DNA of 64,000 nucleotides from Streptomyces sp. TSRI0107 (GTDB lineage Bacteria > Actinomycetota > Actinomycetes > Streptomycetales > Streptomycetaceae): the NCBI RefSeq assembly GCF_001905845.1, contig NZ_LIVZ01000004.1, positions 62,001 to 126,000 on the forward strand, in the 5' to 3' direction. A program made the position numbers and the translations under genes. The notes under the pieces were generated by a model. The model had not been told where the DNA came from. It did not search any database and saw only the letters and a program-made list of their open reading frames with translations. Shown piece by piece: positions 56,473 to 64,000 of the stretch; the stretch's first letter is position 1, and every line of letters starts with the position of its first letter.

Positions 56473-56670
56473 GTGAGCGAGGGGTACGAGCGCACCACCC
56501 GTGCGGGCCGCGGCCGGTCCGCAGGTGGCACAGGAACAACCTCTGACCACGCGGGAAATCCGTTCCCCGGACACGTATTCCGGGTATCGGCCTTCCTGCG
56601 GGACGAACTGCAGCGGCGCACGCGGATCGCGCGGCGCGCAGCCCCGGACGGATGGATGCGACACGCGTGA
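56473..56670 (+). CDS. Small hypothetical protein coupled to SpoIIE-type phosphatase gene
   Basis: A 65-residue frame from GTG 56473, with GAGGGG about ten bases upstream. The product (MSEGYERTTRAGRG, then FPGHVFRVSAFLRDELQRRT) is basic and soluble with one predicted helix. Its TGA stop at 56668 forms a GTGA overlap with a GTG start of the following phosphatase gene, which supports real translation. I do not recognise a family. Confidence 0.55.
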   Translation: MSEGYERTTRAGRGRSAGGTGTTSDHAGNPFPGHVFRVSAFLRDELQRRTRIARRAAPDGWMRHA

Positions 56671-58772
56671 CGGAGCAGCCGACCTCCTTCGAGCGCCCCC
56701 GGAAGGGCGCCGACCCCGTGGATCCCCGCGGGGCGCTCCTGCGTACCCCGGGGCCGCAGCGCAGCACGCCCGGCGGCACCGGGTTACCCCAGGCACAGGC
56801 CCGCGGCGCCGGTGAGACGCCCTCGGGCCCGCCGGTGACCCCCGCCCCCGAGGGCACCGGTCCCGGAACCGGCCCGGCGGGCGGCCCCGGCCCGGAGCAC
56901 TCCCAGCCGCCCGCCGACGGACCCGTGGCGGTACCTCCCGCGCGGACGAAGCCGAGCGTGGGCGACCACCGGCCGCGTCCCGCCCCGGAGGCCATACCGG
57001 CCCAGCCGAGCCTGGAGCAGGACCGCCGCACCGGCCAGGGCCTGCCGCCCGGCCGGCCCACTCCCATGCGCCGGGACGGCGACCGGCTGCGCTTCGTGGG
57101 CGCCGCGACCCGGCGGATCGCCCGCGGCATCGACCTGGACGAGATCGTGATGGGGCTGTGCCGGGCGACCGTGCCGACCTTCTCCGACGCGATCCTCGTC
57201 TACCTGCGCGACCCGCTGCCGGTCGGCGACGAGCGGCCCACCGGCCCGGTGGTGCTGCGGCTGCGCCGCACCGACCGGATCCCGGAGGAGCGGGACACCG
57301 AGGGCGGTTTCCTGCCCGTCTTCCAGCCGGAGCCGTCGGAGCTGTCGGCGCTCACCGCCGAACTGTGCGAGGTACGCCCCGGTGGCGCCCTCAACGAGGT
57401 GCTGCGCGGTGTCCGCCCGGTCTTCGCCGACGCGCCGGCCGCCCGCGCCGCGCTGCCCGAACTGCTCGGCGAGGAGGGCGAATCGATCATTCCGAACGGC
57501 CAGCGGGCCATTCTGGCACCGCTGCGCGGCCGCCGCCGGGTGATCGGCGCCGCGGTCTTCCTGCGCCGCCCGGAGCGGATCGCCTTCGAGGCCGACGACC
57601 TCCTCGTCGCCGCCCAGCTCGCCACGCACAGCGCGCTCGGCATCGACAAGGCGGTGCTGTACGGCCGTGAGGCGTACATCGCCGACGAGCTGCAGCGGAC
57701 CATGCTGCCGGAGACGCTGCCGCAGCCGACCGGTGTGCGGCTCGCCTCCCGGTACCTGCCCGCCGCCGAGACCGCCCGGGTGGGCGGCGACTGGTACGAC
57801 GCGATCCCGCTGCCCGGCAGCCGCGTGGCCCTCGTCGTGGGTGACGTCATGGGGCACTCCATGACGTCCGCCGCGATCATGGGCCAGCTGCGGACGACGG
57901 CGCAGACCCTCGCCGGTCTGGATCTGCCGCCGCAGGAGGTGCTGCACCACCTCGACGAACAGGCCCAGCGGCTGGGCACCGACCGCATGGCGACCTGCCT
58001 CTACGCCGTCTACGACCCGGTCTCGCACCGCATCACCATCGCCAACGCCGGCCATCCGCCGCCCGTGCTGCTGCACCTGGGCGGACGCGCCGAGGTGCTG
58101 CGGGTGCCGGCGGGCGCGCCGATCGGCGTGGGCGGCGTCGACTTCGAGGCCGTGGAGCTGGACGCGCCCGCCGGGGCGACGCTGCTGCTCTACACCGACG
58201 GCCTGGTCGAGTCCCGGCTGCGGGACGTGTGGACCGGCATAGAGCAGCTGCGCGAGAAGCTCGCCGCGACCGCGCAGCTGACCGGGCCGGACCATCCGCC
58301 GCCGCTGGAGGCGCTGTGCGACGAGGTGCTGGACATGCTCGGCCCGGGCGACCGGGACGACGACATCGCCCTGCTCGCCGCCCGGTTCGACGGGATCGCG
58401 CCGAGCGATGTGGCGTACTGGTTCCTGGAGCCGGAGGACGCGGCGCCCGGCCGTGCCCGGCGGCTGGCCCGGCGGGCGCTCGCGCGGTGGGGTCTGGAGG
58501 AGCTGACCGACTCGGTCGAGCTGCTGGTCAGTGAGGTCGTCACCAACGCGGTGCGGTACGCCTCGCGGCCGGTCACGTTGCGGCTGCTGCGGACGGACGT
58601 GCTGCGCTGCGAGGTCGGCGACGACGTGCCGCAGTTGCCGCGGCTGCGGCAGGCCCGGGCCACCGACGAGGGCGGGCGCGGGCTGTATCTGGTGAACCGG
58701 ATGGCCCGGCGGTGGGGGGCCACCCGGCTCAGCACCGGGAAGGTCGTCTGGTTCGAGCTGAACCGGACGTAG
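56667..58772 (+). CDS. GAF-PP2C(SpoIIE)-HATPase signalling protein
   Basis: A 701-residue regulator (706 if ATG 56652 is used). The N-terminal 130 residues are Pro/Gly-rich and probably disordered. They are followed by a GAF-like domain (about 150-325, FVGAATRRIARGIDLDEIVM), a SpoIIE-type PP2C phosphatase (345-560, GGDWYDAIPL, VVGDVMGHSM, YTDGLVESRL) and an anti-sigma HATPase (575-700, LLVSEVVTNAVRYAS, DEGGRGLYLVNRM). It lacks the PAS domains of the protein at 26349. GTG 56667 overlaps the preceding stop codon, suggesting coupling. Confidence 0.93.
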   Translation: MTEQPTSFERPRKGADPVDPRGALLRTPGPQRSTPGGTGLPQAQARGAGETPSGPPVTPAPEGTGPGTGPAGGPGPEHSQPPADGPVAVPPARTKPSVGDHRPRPAPEAIPAQPSLEQDRRTGQGLPPGRPTPMRRDGDRLRFVGAATRRIARGIDLDEIVMGLCRATVPTFSDAILVYLRDPLPVGDERPTGPVVLRLRRTDRIPEERDTEGGFLPVFQPEPSELSALTAELCEVRPGGALNEVLRGVRPVFADAPAARAALPELLGEEGESIIPNGQRAILAPLRGRRRVIGAAVFLRRPERIAFEADDLLVAAQLATHSALGIDKAVLYGREAYIADELQRTMLPETLPQPTGVRLASRYLPAAETARVGGDWYDAIPLPGSRVALVVGDVMGHSMTSAAIMGQLRTTAQTLAGLDLPPQEVLHHLDEQAQRLGTDRMATCLYAVYDPVSHRITIANAGHPPPVLLHLGGRAEVLRVPAGAPIGVGGVDFEAVELDAPAGATLLLYTDGLVESRLRDVWTGIEQLREKLAATAQLTGPDHPPPLEALCDEVLDMLGPGDRDDDIALLAARFDGIAPSDVAYWFLEPEDAAPGRARRLARRALARWGLEELTDSVELLVSEVVTNAVRYASRPVTLRLLRTDVLRCEVGDDVPQLPRLRQARATDEGGRGLYLVNRMARRWGATRLSTGKVVWFELNRT

Positions 58773-58819
58773 CGCGCACCCGCCGTGACGGTTTCCTCCG
58801 TACGGCGGGTGCGGTGTCC

Positions 58820-61102
58820 CTACTCGTCCTCTTCCGGTTCGAACGGGTTCTCCGGGAGGGTGCCGCCCGTCGGGGGCGCCGTCGTCGGGGTCTGGCTCGG
58901 GGTCTGTGTCGGGGTTTGCGAGGGGGTCTGGGACGGGGTCTGGCTCGGCGTCTGCGACGGGCTCTCCGACGTGGACGGGGACGACGAGGGTTCCTCCGTC
59001 GTCGGTTCCTCGGTCGGGGTCTCGGTGACCGTCGGGGTCCAGGTGGGCCGGACCGCGGCGCCCTGGGTGGTGTCCAGGTCGAACTCGGTGACCTTGCCCA
59101 TCGCGCCGAAGGTGTACTGCGCCCAGATCCGCGCCGGGAAGCCGCCGCCGTCGACGCGCGGCTCGCCGCCCGCCTTGTACATCGGGACCTGCCGGTGCGG
59201 GGGCTTGTCGTCCTCGCCGAACACGCCGACGGAGGTGACCAGGTTCGGGGTGTAGCCGGTGAACCAGGCGGACTTGTTGTCGTCGGACGTGCCGGTCTTG
59301 CCGGCGACCTGCTGGCCGCCGCGCTCGGGGTTGTCGCGTACCGACCGCTGGGCCGTGCCGTCGTCGACGACGCCGGTGAGGACCGAGGTGACGGTGTCGG
59401 CGGCCTCGCGGCTGATGACCTGCTCGCCGACCGGGTCGGGCAGCTCGACGGTGACGTCCTTGTGCTCGGCGGAGGCGAGCAGGGTCGGGGTGACCTGCTC
59501 GCCGTGGTTGGCGAGGGTGGCGTAGGCGCCGGCCATCTCCAGCGGGCTCGCGCCCATCGAGCCGAGGGTCTGGGCCGGTACGGCGTCCAGGCCCTCGGTG
59601 TCCATGCCGAGGTCGCCCGCGGTGTCCAGCACCTGTTCCATGCCGACGTCCACGCCCATCTGCGCGAAGACGGAATTGACGGACTTGTTCATGGCCGTCT
59701 GCACGGTGATGTCGCCGTAGTCGGCCTGGTCCTCGTTCTCCGGGGCGAAGCCGACCGGGGTGCCGTTGTCCACGACCGGGCGCTTGTTGTCGCCGTCGTA
59801 GACGGTGTCGGCGTTGATCGGGGTGCCGTCCTGGGTGGTGGCGCCCTCTTCCAGGGCGGCGGCCAGGATCAGCGGCTTGAAGGTGGAGGCGGGCTGGTAG
59901 TCGTCGCGGGTGGCGTTGTTGGTGTAGTGCTCGACGTAGTCGACACCGCCGTACATCGCGAGGACCTTGCCGGTCTTCGGGGCGACGGAGGCGGCGCCCG
60001 CCTGGACGTCCGCGTCGACCTTGCGTTCCTTCGGGTCCAGCTTGCTGGTGAGCTGGACCTTGACGGACTTCTCCAGCTGCTTCTGCTTCTTGCGGTCGAT
60101 GTTGACCGTGATGGTCCAGCCGCCGCGCTTGATCTTGGTCAGGGCCTCCTCCATGTCGGCGGCGGAGCCCTGGTCGACCAGTTGCCGGGCGAGTTCCTGG
60201 TTGGCCGCGTCGACGATGTAGCCGTTCTGGCCTTCCATGCCGGGGGCGGCCTTGGGGTCCTCCGGCACGGGGAACTTCATGCCGGCCCGCTTGCCGGCGT
60301 CCAGCCAGCCCTCCTCGACCATGTTGTCGAGGACGTAGTCCCAGCGTTCCCGGACCAGCTTGCGGCCGGTGTCGGAGGCGATCGTCCAGTCGTAGGAGTT
60401 GGGGGCCTGGAGCAACGCGGCGAGGTAGGCGCCCTGTTCGATGTCGAGGTCGGCGGCGTCGACGCCGTAGTAGGACTGGGCGGCGGCCTGGATGCCGTAG
60501 GCGTCGCGGCCGTAGAAGCTGGTGTTCATGTAGCCCGCGAGGATGTCGTCCTTGGACATCCGGCGGTCCACCTTCAGGGAGATGATCAGCTCCTTGAGCT
60601 TGCGGCTGACCGTCTGTTCCTGGGTGAGGTAGTAGTTCTTGACGTACTGCTGGGTGATCGTGGAGCCGCCCTGCTTGCCCTTGCCGGACAGGGTGTTGAG
60701 GACACCTCGGGCGGTGCCCTTCAGGTCGACGCCGGAGTCGCTGTAGAAGGACTTGTTCTCGGCGGCCACGAAGGCGTTCCGGACGCCCTTGGGGACCTCG
60801 GAGAGGTCGACGACCTCCCGGTTGAGGCCCTTGCGGGCGAGGGTGCTGCCGTCGCTGTACTTGTAGACGTTGCCCTGCTCCTTGGCGAGGGCGTTCCCCT
60901 GCGGGATGTCGATCACCAGGTACAGCACGATGAACGCGCCGATGCCCAGCAGGCACACCCCGAGGAACGTGCCGAGGATCTTCTTCCAGGTGAACAGCCG
61001 GCGTATGCCGCTCTTGCCGGCCGCGCCCGACGAACGGCGGCGCCGGGGCGCCGCGCGGCGGCCACCGCGCTGTCGCGCTCGTCTCTCTTCCGCTCGTCCC
61101 AT
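58820..61102 (-). CDS. Class A penicillin-binding protein (GT51 + transpeptidase)
   Basis: A 760-residue bifunctional peptidoglycan synthase. A basic cytoplasmic tail (1-40) and one helix (GTFLGVCLLGIGAFIVLYLVI) lead to GT51 (AAENKSFYSD, GGSTITQQYVKN, RKLKELIISLKVDRRMSKDDIL) and the penicillin-binding domain with STFK, SVN and KTGT motifs (ASTFKPLILAA, NKSVNSVFAQ, GKTGTSDDNK). The first GT motif reads ENKSF rather than the usual EDxxF. The C-terminal tail is Thr/Pro/Ser-rich with repeated SQTP units. The ATG at 61102 has GGAG upstream. It is convergent with the phosphatase gene. Confidence 0.96.
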   Translation of the reverse strand: MGRAEERRARQRGGRRAAPRRRRSSGAAGKSGIRRLFTWKKILGTFLGVCLLGIGAFIVLYLVIDIPQGNALAKEQGNVYKYSDGSTLARKGLNREVVDLSEVPKGVRNAFVAAENKSFYSDSGVDLKGTARGVLNTLSGKGKQGGSTITQQYVKNYYLTQEQTVSRKLKELIISLKVDRRMSKDDILAGYMNTSFYGRDAYGIQAAAQSYYGVDAADLDIEQGAYLAALLQAPNSYDWTIASDTGRKLVRERWDYVLDNMVEEGWLDAGKRAGMKFPVPEDPKAAPGMEGQNGYIVDAANQELARQLVDQGSAADMEEALTKIKRGGWTITVNIDRKKQKQLEKSVKVQLTSKLDPKERKVDADVQAGAASVAPKTGKVLAMYGGVDYVEHYTNNATRDDYQPASTFKPLILAAALEEGATTQDGTPINADTVYDGDNKRPVVDNGTPVGFAPENEDQADYGDITVQTAMNKSVNSVFAQMGVDVGMEQVLDTAGDLGMDTEGLDAVPAQTLGSMGASPLEMAGAYATLANHGEQVTPTLLASAEHKDVTVELPDPVGEQVISREAADTVTSVLTGVVDDGTAQRSVRDNPERGGQQVAGKTGTSDDNKSAWFTGYTPNLVTSVGVFGEDDKPPHRQVPMYKAGGEPRVDGGGFPARIWAQYTFGAMGKVTEFDLDTTQGAAVRPTWTPTVTETPTEEPTTEEPSSSPSTSESPSQTPSQTPSQTPSQTPTQTPSQTPTTAPPTGGTLPENPFEPEEDE
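58885..58970 (-). repeat. 12-bp coding repeats (SQTP/TQTP) in the PBP tail
   Basis: About six consecutive 12-bp units encode SQTP or TQTP near the C terminus, after an EEPTTEEP-type acidic run. Length polymorphism between strains is likely. Confidence 0.85.
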
Positions 61103-61290
61103 GACTCCGTCTGCTCCGCTTCGCTCTCGTTGGTCACACAAGTTCGCGTGGCTCAGGTCAGCTTCGAAAGCTAACACTCCTCTATGTGGCCAAGTCGGCC
61201 TGTTTCGGTCTTTTCCTGACGTGACAATCAGCACCTGTCTCTACGGAACCGACGCCCGAGAGGTGGCCGAGGTTGCCGTGACGGGGTAAT

Positions 61291-61313
61291 CTGATATCAC
61301 TTAGCTAGATCAG
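61291..61313. promoter_or_regulatory. CTGAT-N13-ATCAG inverted repeat before SPFH gene
   Basis: Short inverted arms (61291-61295 and 61309-61313) flank an AT-rich centre 28-50 bases upstream of the SPFH ATG. The site could bind the ribbon-helix-helix protein encoded in the same operon, or be the promoter -10 region. Confidence 0.4.
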
Positions 61314-61340
61314 AGTCAGCACGAACCGGGGGGACCATCC

Positions 61341-62276
61341 ATGTCCGCACACGCCACCGCGACCACCGCCGACGTACCCGAGATGCCCGAGCCGCGCGTC
61401 CGGGAGTTCACCGCGCACAGCATCGGCGGCGGACTCGCCCTGCTCCTCGGCCTGGTCGGCCTGCTGGCCGGCATCGCCATGGTCGTCGCCGCCACCGCCG
61501 TCACGGCGACCGGGGCGAAGGCCGCGCTGATAGTCGTCGGCATCCTGGTCGGCGTCTCCGCGTTCGTCGCCATGTGCGGGCTGAACATGGTGGCGCCGGG
61601 CGAGGCCCGGGTGGTCCAGCTCTTCGGGCGGTACCGGGGCACGATCCGGCAGGACGGCCTGCGCTGGGTGAACCCGCTCACGTCCCGCACCAAGATCTCG
61701 ACGCGGGTGCGGAACCACGAGACCGCCGTTCTGAAGGTCAACGACGCCTACGGCAACCCGATCGAGCTGGCCGCGGTGGTGGTCTGGAAGGTCGAGGACA
61801 CCGCGCAGGCCACGTTCGAGGTGGACGACTACATCGAGTTCGTCTCCACCCAGACCGAGGCGGCCGTCCGGCACATCGCCATCGAGTACCCGTACGACGC
61901 CCACGACGAGGGCGGCCTCTCGCTGCGCGGCAACGCCGAGGAGATCACCGAGAAGCTGGCGATCGAACTGCACGCGCGCGTGGAGGCGGCCGGCGTGCAG
62001 ATCATCGAGTCCCGCTTCACGCACCTCGCCTACGCGCCCGAGATCGCCTCCGCGATGCTCCAGCGGCAGCAGGCCGGCGCGGTGGTCGCGGCACGGCGGC
62101 AGATCGTGGACGGCGCGGTCGGCATGGTCGAGGCGGCGCTGGACCGGATCGCCGAGCGGGACATCGTGGAACTGGACTCCGAACGGAAGGCGGCGATGGT
62201 GTCCAACCTGATGGTGGTGCTGTGCGGGGACCGCTCCGCGCAGCCGGTCCTCAACACCGGAACGCTCTACCAGTGA
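61341..62276 (+). CDS. SPFH/Band 7 membrane-microdomain protein
   Basis: A 311-residue stomatin/flotillin-like protein. Two N-terminal helices ([40 protein letters not shown]) lead into a SPFH domain (about 85-270; [72 protein letters not shown]). Such proteins assemble into membrane scaffolds. It ends with a GTGA overlap into a ribbon-helix-helix gene, an arrangement that suggests shared regulation. Confidence 0.92.
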   Translation: MSAHATATTADVPEMPEPRVREFTAHSIGGGLALLLGLVGLLAGIAMVVAATAVTATGAKAALIVVGILVGVSAFVAMCGLNMVAPGEARVVQLFGRYRGTIRQDGLRWVNPLTSRTKISTRVRNHETAVLKVNDAYGNPIELAAVVVWKVEDTAQATFEVDDYIEFVSTQTEAAVRHIAIEYPYDAHDEGGLSLRGNAEEITEKLAIELHARVEAAGVQIIESRFTHLAYAPEIASAMLQRQQAGAVVAARRQIVDGAVGMVEAALDRIAERDIVELDSERKAAMVSNLMVVLCGDRSAQPVLNTGTLYQ

Positions 62277-62542
62277 CGGACTCTCCGGAGGAGCCCACTC
62301 CCCGGCGGCGGCCGCAGCAGCAGCGCAAGCAGGTGCTGCTGCGGCTCGATCCGCTGGTGTACGAGGCACTGGCCCGCTGGGCGAGCGACGAGCTGCGCTC
62401 GGCGAACGCGCAGATCGAGTTCCTGCTGCGGCGGGCGCTCGGGGAGGCCGGGCGGCTGCCCGGCGAGGCGGGTCCGATCCCGCGCCGGGGCCGGCCGCCG
62501 AAGGGGCCGACGAGCGACGAGGACCACCGAGGACCGGACTGA
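62273..62542 (+). CDS. Ribbon-helix-helix (Arc/toxin-antitoxin-like) protein
   Basis: An 89-residue DNA-binding protein. KQVLLRLDPLVYEALARWAS followed by SANAQIEFLLRRAL is the classical RHH (Arc/CopG) pattern, with a Pro/Arg-rich N terminus and a Pro/Gly-rich tail. It starts at GTG 62273, overlapping the SPFH stop by four bases. It may repress the SPFH promoter; no toxin partner is present. Confidence 0.88.
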   Translation: MTDSPEEPTPRRRPQQQRKQVLLRLDPLVYEALARWASDELRSANAQIEFLLRRALGEAGRLPGEAGPIPRRGRPPKGPTSDEDHRGPD

Positions 62543-62551
62543 ACACTCGGC

Positions 62552-62570
62552 GTATACACGCGACGTATAC
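62552..62570. promoter_or_regulatory. GTATAC-N7-GTATAC operator-like repeat before PadR gene
   Basis: Two self-complementary GTATAC hexamers (62552-62557, 62565-62570) lie just upstream of the PadR ATG and overlap a likely -10 region. They are probably the PadR autoregulatory operator. Confidence 0.6.
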
Positions 62571-62590
62571 ATGGTGTGTAGAGTGGCGCC

Positions 62591-63118
62591 ATGTCCATCG
62601 GTCACACCCTTCTCGGCCTGCTGGAGTCCGGCCCCCGCCACGGCTACGACCTCAAGCGGGCCTTCGACGCGAAATTCGGTCAGGACCGGCCGCTGCACTA
62701 CGGCCAGGTCTACTCGACGATGTCCCGCCTGCTGAAGAACGGGCTCGTCGAAGTCGACGGCATCGAGCCCGGCGGCGGCCCCGAGCGCAAGCGGTACGCG
62801 ATCACCGACGCCGGGATCACCGACGTCGAACAGTGGCTCGCGACACCGGAGAAGCCCGAGCCGTACCTCCAGTCGACGCTCTACACCAAGGTCGTCCTCG
62901 CGCTCCTCACCCACCGGAACGCGGCCGACATCCTCGACACCCAGCGCGCCGAACACCTGCGCATGATGCGGATCCTCACCGACCGCAAGCGCAAGGGCGA
63001 CCTCGCCGACCAGCTGATCTGCGACCACGCGCTGTTCCACCTCGAGGCCGACCTGCGCTGGCTGGAGCTGACCGCCGCCCGCCTCCACAAGCTGGCCGAG
63101 GCGGTGGTCGCCCAGTGA
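62591..63118 (+). CDS. PadR family transcriptional regulator
   Basis: A 175-residue PadR repressor. The winged helix (LLGLLESGPRHGYDLKRAFDAKFG, YGQVYSTMSRLLKNGLVEVDGIEPGGGPERKRYAITDAG) is followed by a Vir_act_alpha_C helical dimerisation domain. It is the first gene of an operon whose next genes encode an ABC transporter. Its stop codon overlaps the ATPase start, and the arrangement matches PadR-controlled drug or antibiotic exporters. Confidence 0.93.
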   Translation: MSIGHTLLGLLESGPRHGYDLKRAFDAKFGQDRPLHYGQVYSTMSRLLKNGLVEVDGIEPGGGPERKRYAITDAGITDVEQWLATPEKPEPYLQSTLYTKVVLALLTHRNAADILDTQRAEHLRMMRILTDRKRKGDLADQLICDHALFHLEADLRWLELTAARLHKLAEAVVAQ

Positions 63119-63804
63119 ACGCCCCCGCCGGTGCCCTGCTCGTGGCCGAGGGGCTGCGCAAGACGTACGGGCCGACCACGGCGCTCGACGGCGCCGACTT
63201 CTCCATCCACCCGGGCGAGGTCGTCGCCGTCATGGGCCCCTCCGGGTCCGGCAAGTCGACGCTGCTGCACTGCCTCGCCGGGATCGTGACGCCCGACGAG
63301 GGGTCGATCCGGTACGCCGGGCGCGAGATGGCCGGGATGAGCGACAGCGAACGCAGTGCGCTGCGGCGCAGCGAGTTCGGGTTCGTGTTCCAGTTCGGGC
63401 AGCTGGTGCCGGAGCTGAGCTGTGTCGAGAACGTGGCGCTGCCGCTGCGGCTGGGCGGCACGCCCCGCAAGGCCGCCGAGCGCACGGCACGCGAGTGGAT
63501 GGCCCGCCTGGAGGTCGACGACATCGCGGGCAAGCGCCCCGGCGAGGTCTCCGGCGGGCAGGGACAACGCGTCGCCGTCGCCCGGGCGTTGGTGACCGGA
63601 CCCCGGATGCTGTTCGCCGACGAGCCGACCGGCGCGCTCGACTCCCTCAACGGGGAGCGGGTGATGGAGCTGCTGACGGACGCGGCCCGGTCGACCAACG
63701 CGGCGGTCGTGCTGGTCACGCACGAGGCGCGGGTCGCCGCCTACTCCGACCGCGAGATCGTCGTACGGGACGGCCGGTCGCGGGACATGGAGCGGATCGT
63801 ATGA
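63115..63804 (+). CDS. ABC transporter ATPase (MacB/LolD type)
   Basis: A 229-residue cytoplasmic ATPase. Walker A is GPSGSGKS (residues 41-48), the signature VSGGQGQR deviates from the usual LSGGQQQR, Walker B is MLFADEPTGALDS, and VTHEAR forms the H-loop. Size and sequence match the ATPase of FtsX-type transporters. The GTG start at 63115 overlaps the PadR stop, and its own stop overlaps the permease ATG, so the three genes are translated as a unit. Confidence 0.94.
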   Translation: MNAPAGALLVAEGLRKTYGPTTALDGADFSIHPGEVVAVMGPSGSGKSTLLHCLAGIVTPDEGSIRYAGREMAGMSDSERSALRRSEFGFVFQFGQLVPELSCVENVALPLRLGGTPRKAAERTAREWMARLEVDDIAGKRPGEVSGGQGQRVAVARALVTGPRMLFADEPTGALDSLNGERVMELLTDAARSTNAAVVLVTHEARVAAYSDREIVVRDGRSRDMERIV

Positions 63805-64000
63805 ATCTGCGGCACTGGTCCAGGGACCTGGGCCTGGGGTTCCGGTTCGCCTTCGCCGGCGGGCGGGAGGGATGGATCCGCACCCTGCTGACCGCCGTCG
63901 GCGTCGGCCTGGGCGTGGCGCTGCTGCTGCTCACCACCGCGATCCCGAACGCGCTGGCCGTGCGCGACGAGCGGGGCAACGCCCGGTCCGACCTCCTGAT
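63801..64000 (+). CDS. FtsX-type ABC transporter permease (5' part only)
   Basis: The first 66 codons are in the window. MNLRHWSRDLGLGFRFAFAG and then TLLTAVGVGLGVALLLLTTA show the cytoplasmic N terminus and first helix of FtsX-like permeases. The start ATG overlaps the ATPase stop by four bases. Its substrate is unknown. Confidence 0.85.
   Translation, partial: MNLRHWSRDLGLGFRFAFAGGREGWIRTLLTAVGVGLGVALLLLTTAIPNALAVRDERGNARSDLL

Noticed and set aside
56784..60956. 1390-codon minus-strand open frame
   Set aside because: It covers the antisense of the phosphatase gene and a wrong frame of the PBP gene. The composition is Arg/Gly/Pro/His-rich with no domain.

Overview
This is high-GC DNA with the codon usage, GTG/TTG starts and gene content of a Streptomyces chromosome: bldK-type oligopeptide importers, a WhiB-like protein, several SpoIIE-type phosphatases with attached anti-sigma ATPase domains, a glpX/class I and II fumarase cluster, and polyphosphate glucokinase. 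From memory, the gene order follows the S. coelicolor core region around SCO5039-SCO5121 read in descending order. I assigned bldK and wblI from that synteny as well as from sequence, not from a database search.

Layout. 0-19.5 kb is a peptide-uptake region. It starts with a truncated peptide-binding lipoprotein gene. Two complete five-gene ABC importers follow, facing each other with the same unusual order (permease, binding lipoprotein, permease, ATPase, ATPase). Between them lie a DinB-like and a glyoxalase-fold gene. The right-hand operon is my candidate for bldKABCDE. Then come the translational GTPase gene typA and a fourth binding lipoprotein gene. 19.8-23.6 kb is a succinate dehydrogenase operon of the mycobacterial Sdh1 kind, led by a small conserved gene. 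23.6-32.9 kb holds an APH-like kinase, a TPM-less membrane protein, a PAS-PAS-GAF-PP2C-HATPase signalling protein, a separate HATPase anti-sigma-like protein, a MutT, a SPOR protein, a GntR/UTRA regulator and a septum-formation-family membrane protein. At 33.0-35.9 kb a serpin gene converges on a secreted subtilisin gene. A divergent SDR/LysR pair and a Uma2 gene follow.

38.6-40.9 kb is an accessory pocket: a RelE-type toxin-antitoxin pair, a double-HTH regulator, a small membrane peptide ORF, a broken methyltransferase, and three clusters of TCCAGC-like hexamers. 41.6-56.4 kb is housekeeping: ychF, a DUF6542 protein, ppgK, ispH, a truncated amino-acid permease, xseAB, a nitroreductase, DUF4245, glpX, wblI, a DUF1707 protein, class I and class II fumarases, and DUF402. 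56.5-64 kb holds a small gene coupled to a second SpoIIE-type phosphatase, a class A penicillin-binding protein, an SPFH/ribbon-helix-helix pair, and a PadR-ABC-FtsX operon cut by the window end.

How the genes fit together. Several genes concern development and envelope signalling (peptide import, two PP2C/anti-sigma modules, WhiB, septum and cell-wall proteins). Others form central carbon metabolism (Sdh, two fumarases, fructose-1,6-bisphosphatase, polyphosphate glucokinase). The points most worth following are the mirror-image bldK-type operons with a small leader ORF and matching hairpins after each binding-protein gene, the Sdh1 operon with its conserved small first gene, the hexamer clusters in the accessory pocket, and several unusual short tandem repeats. 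I saw no rRNA, tRNA, CRISPR array, prophage or transposase gene.
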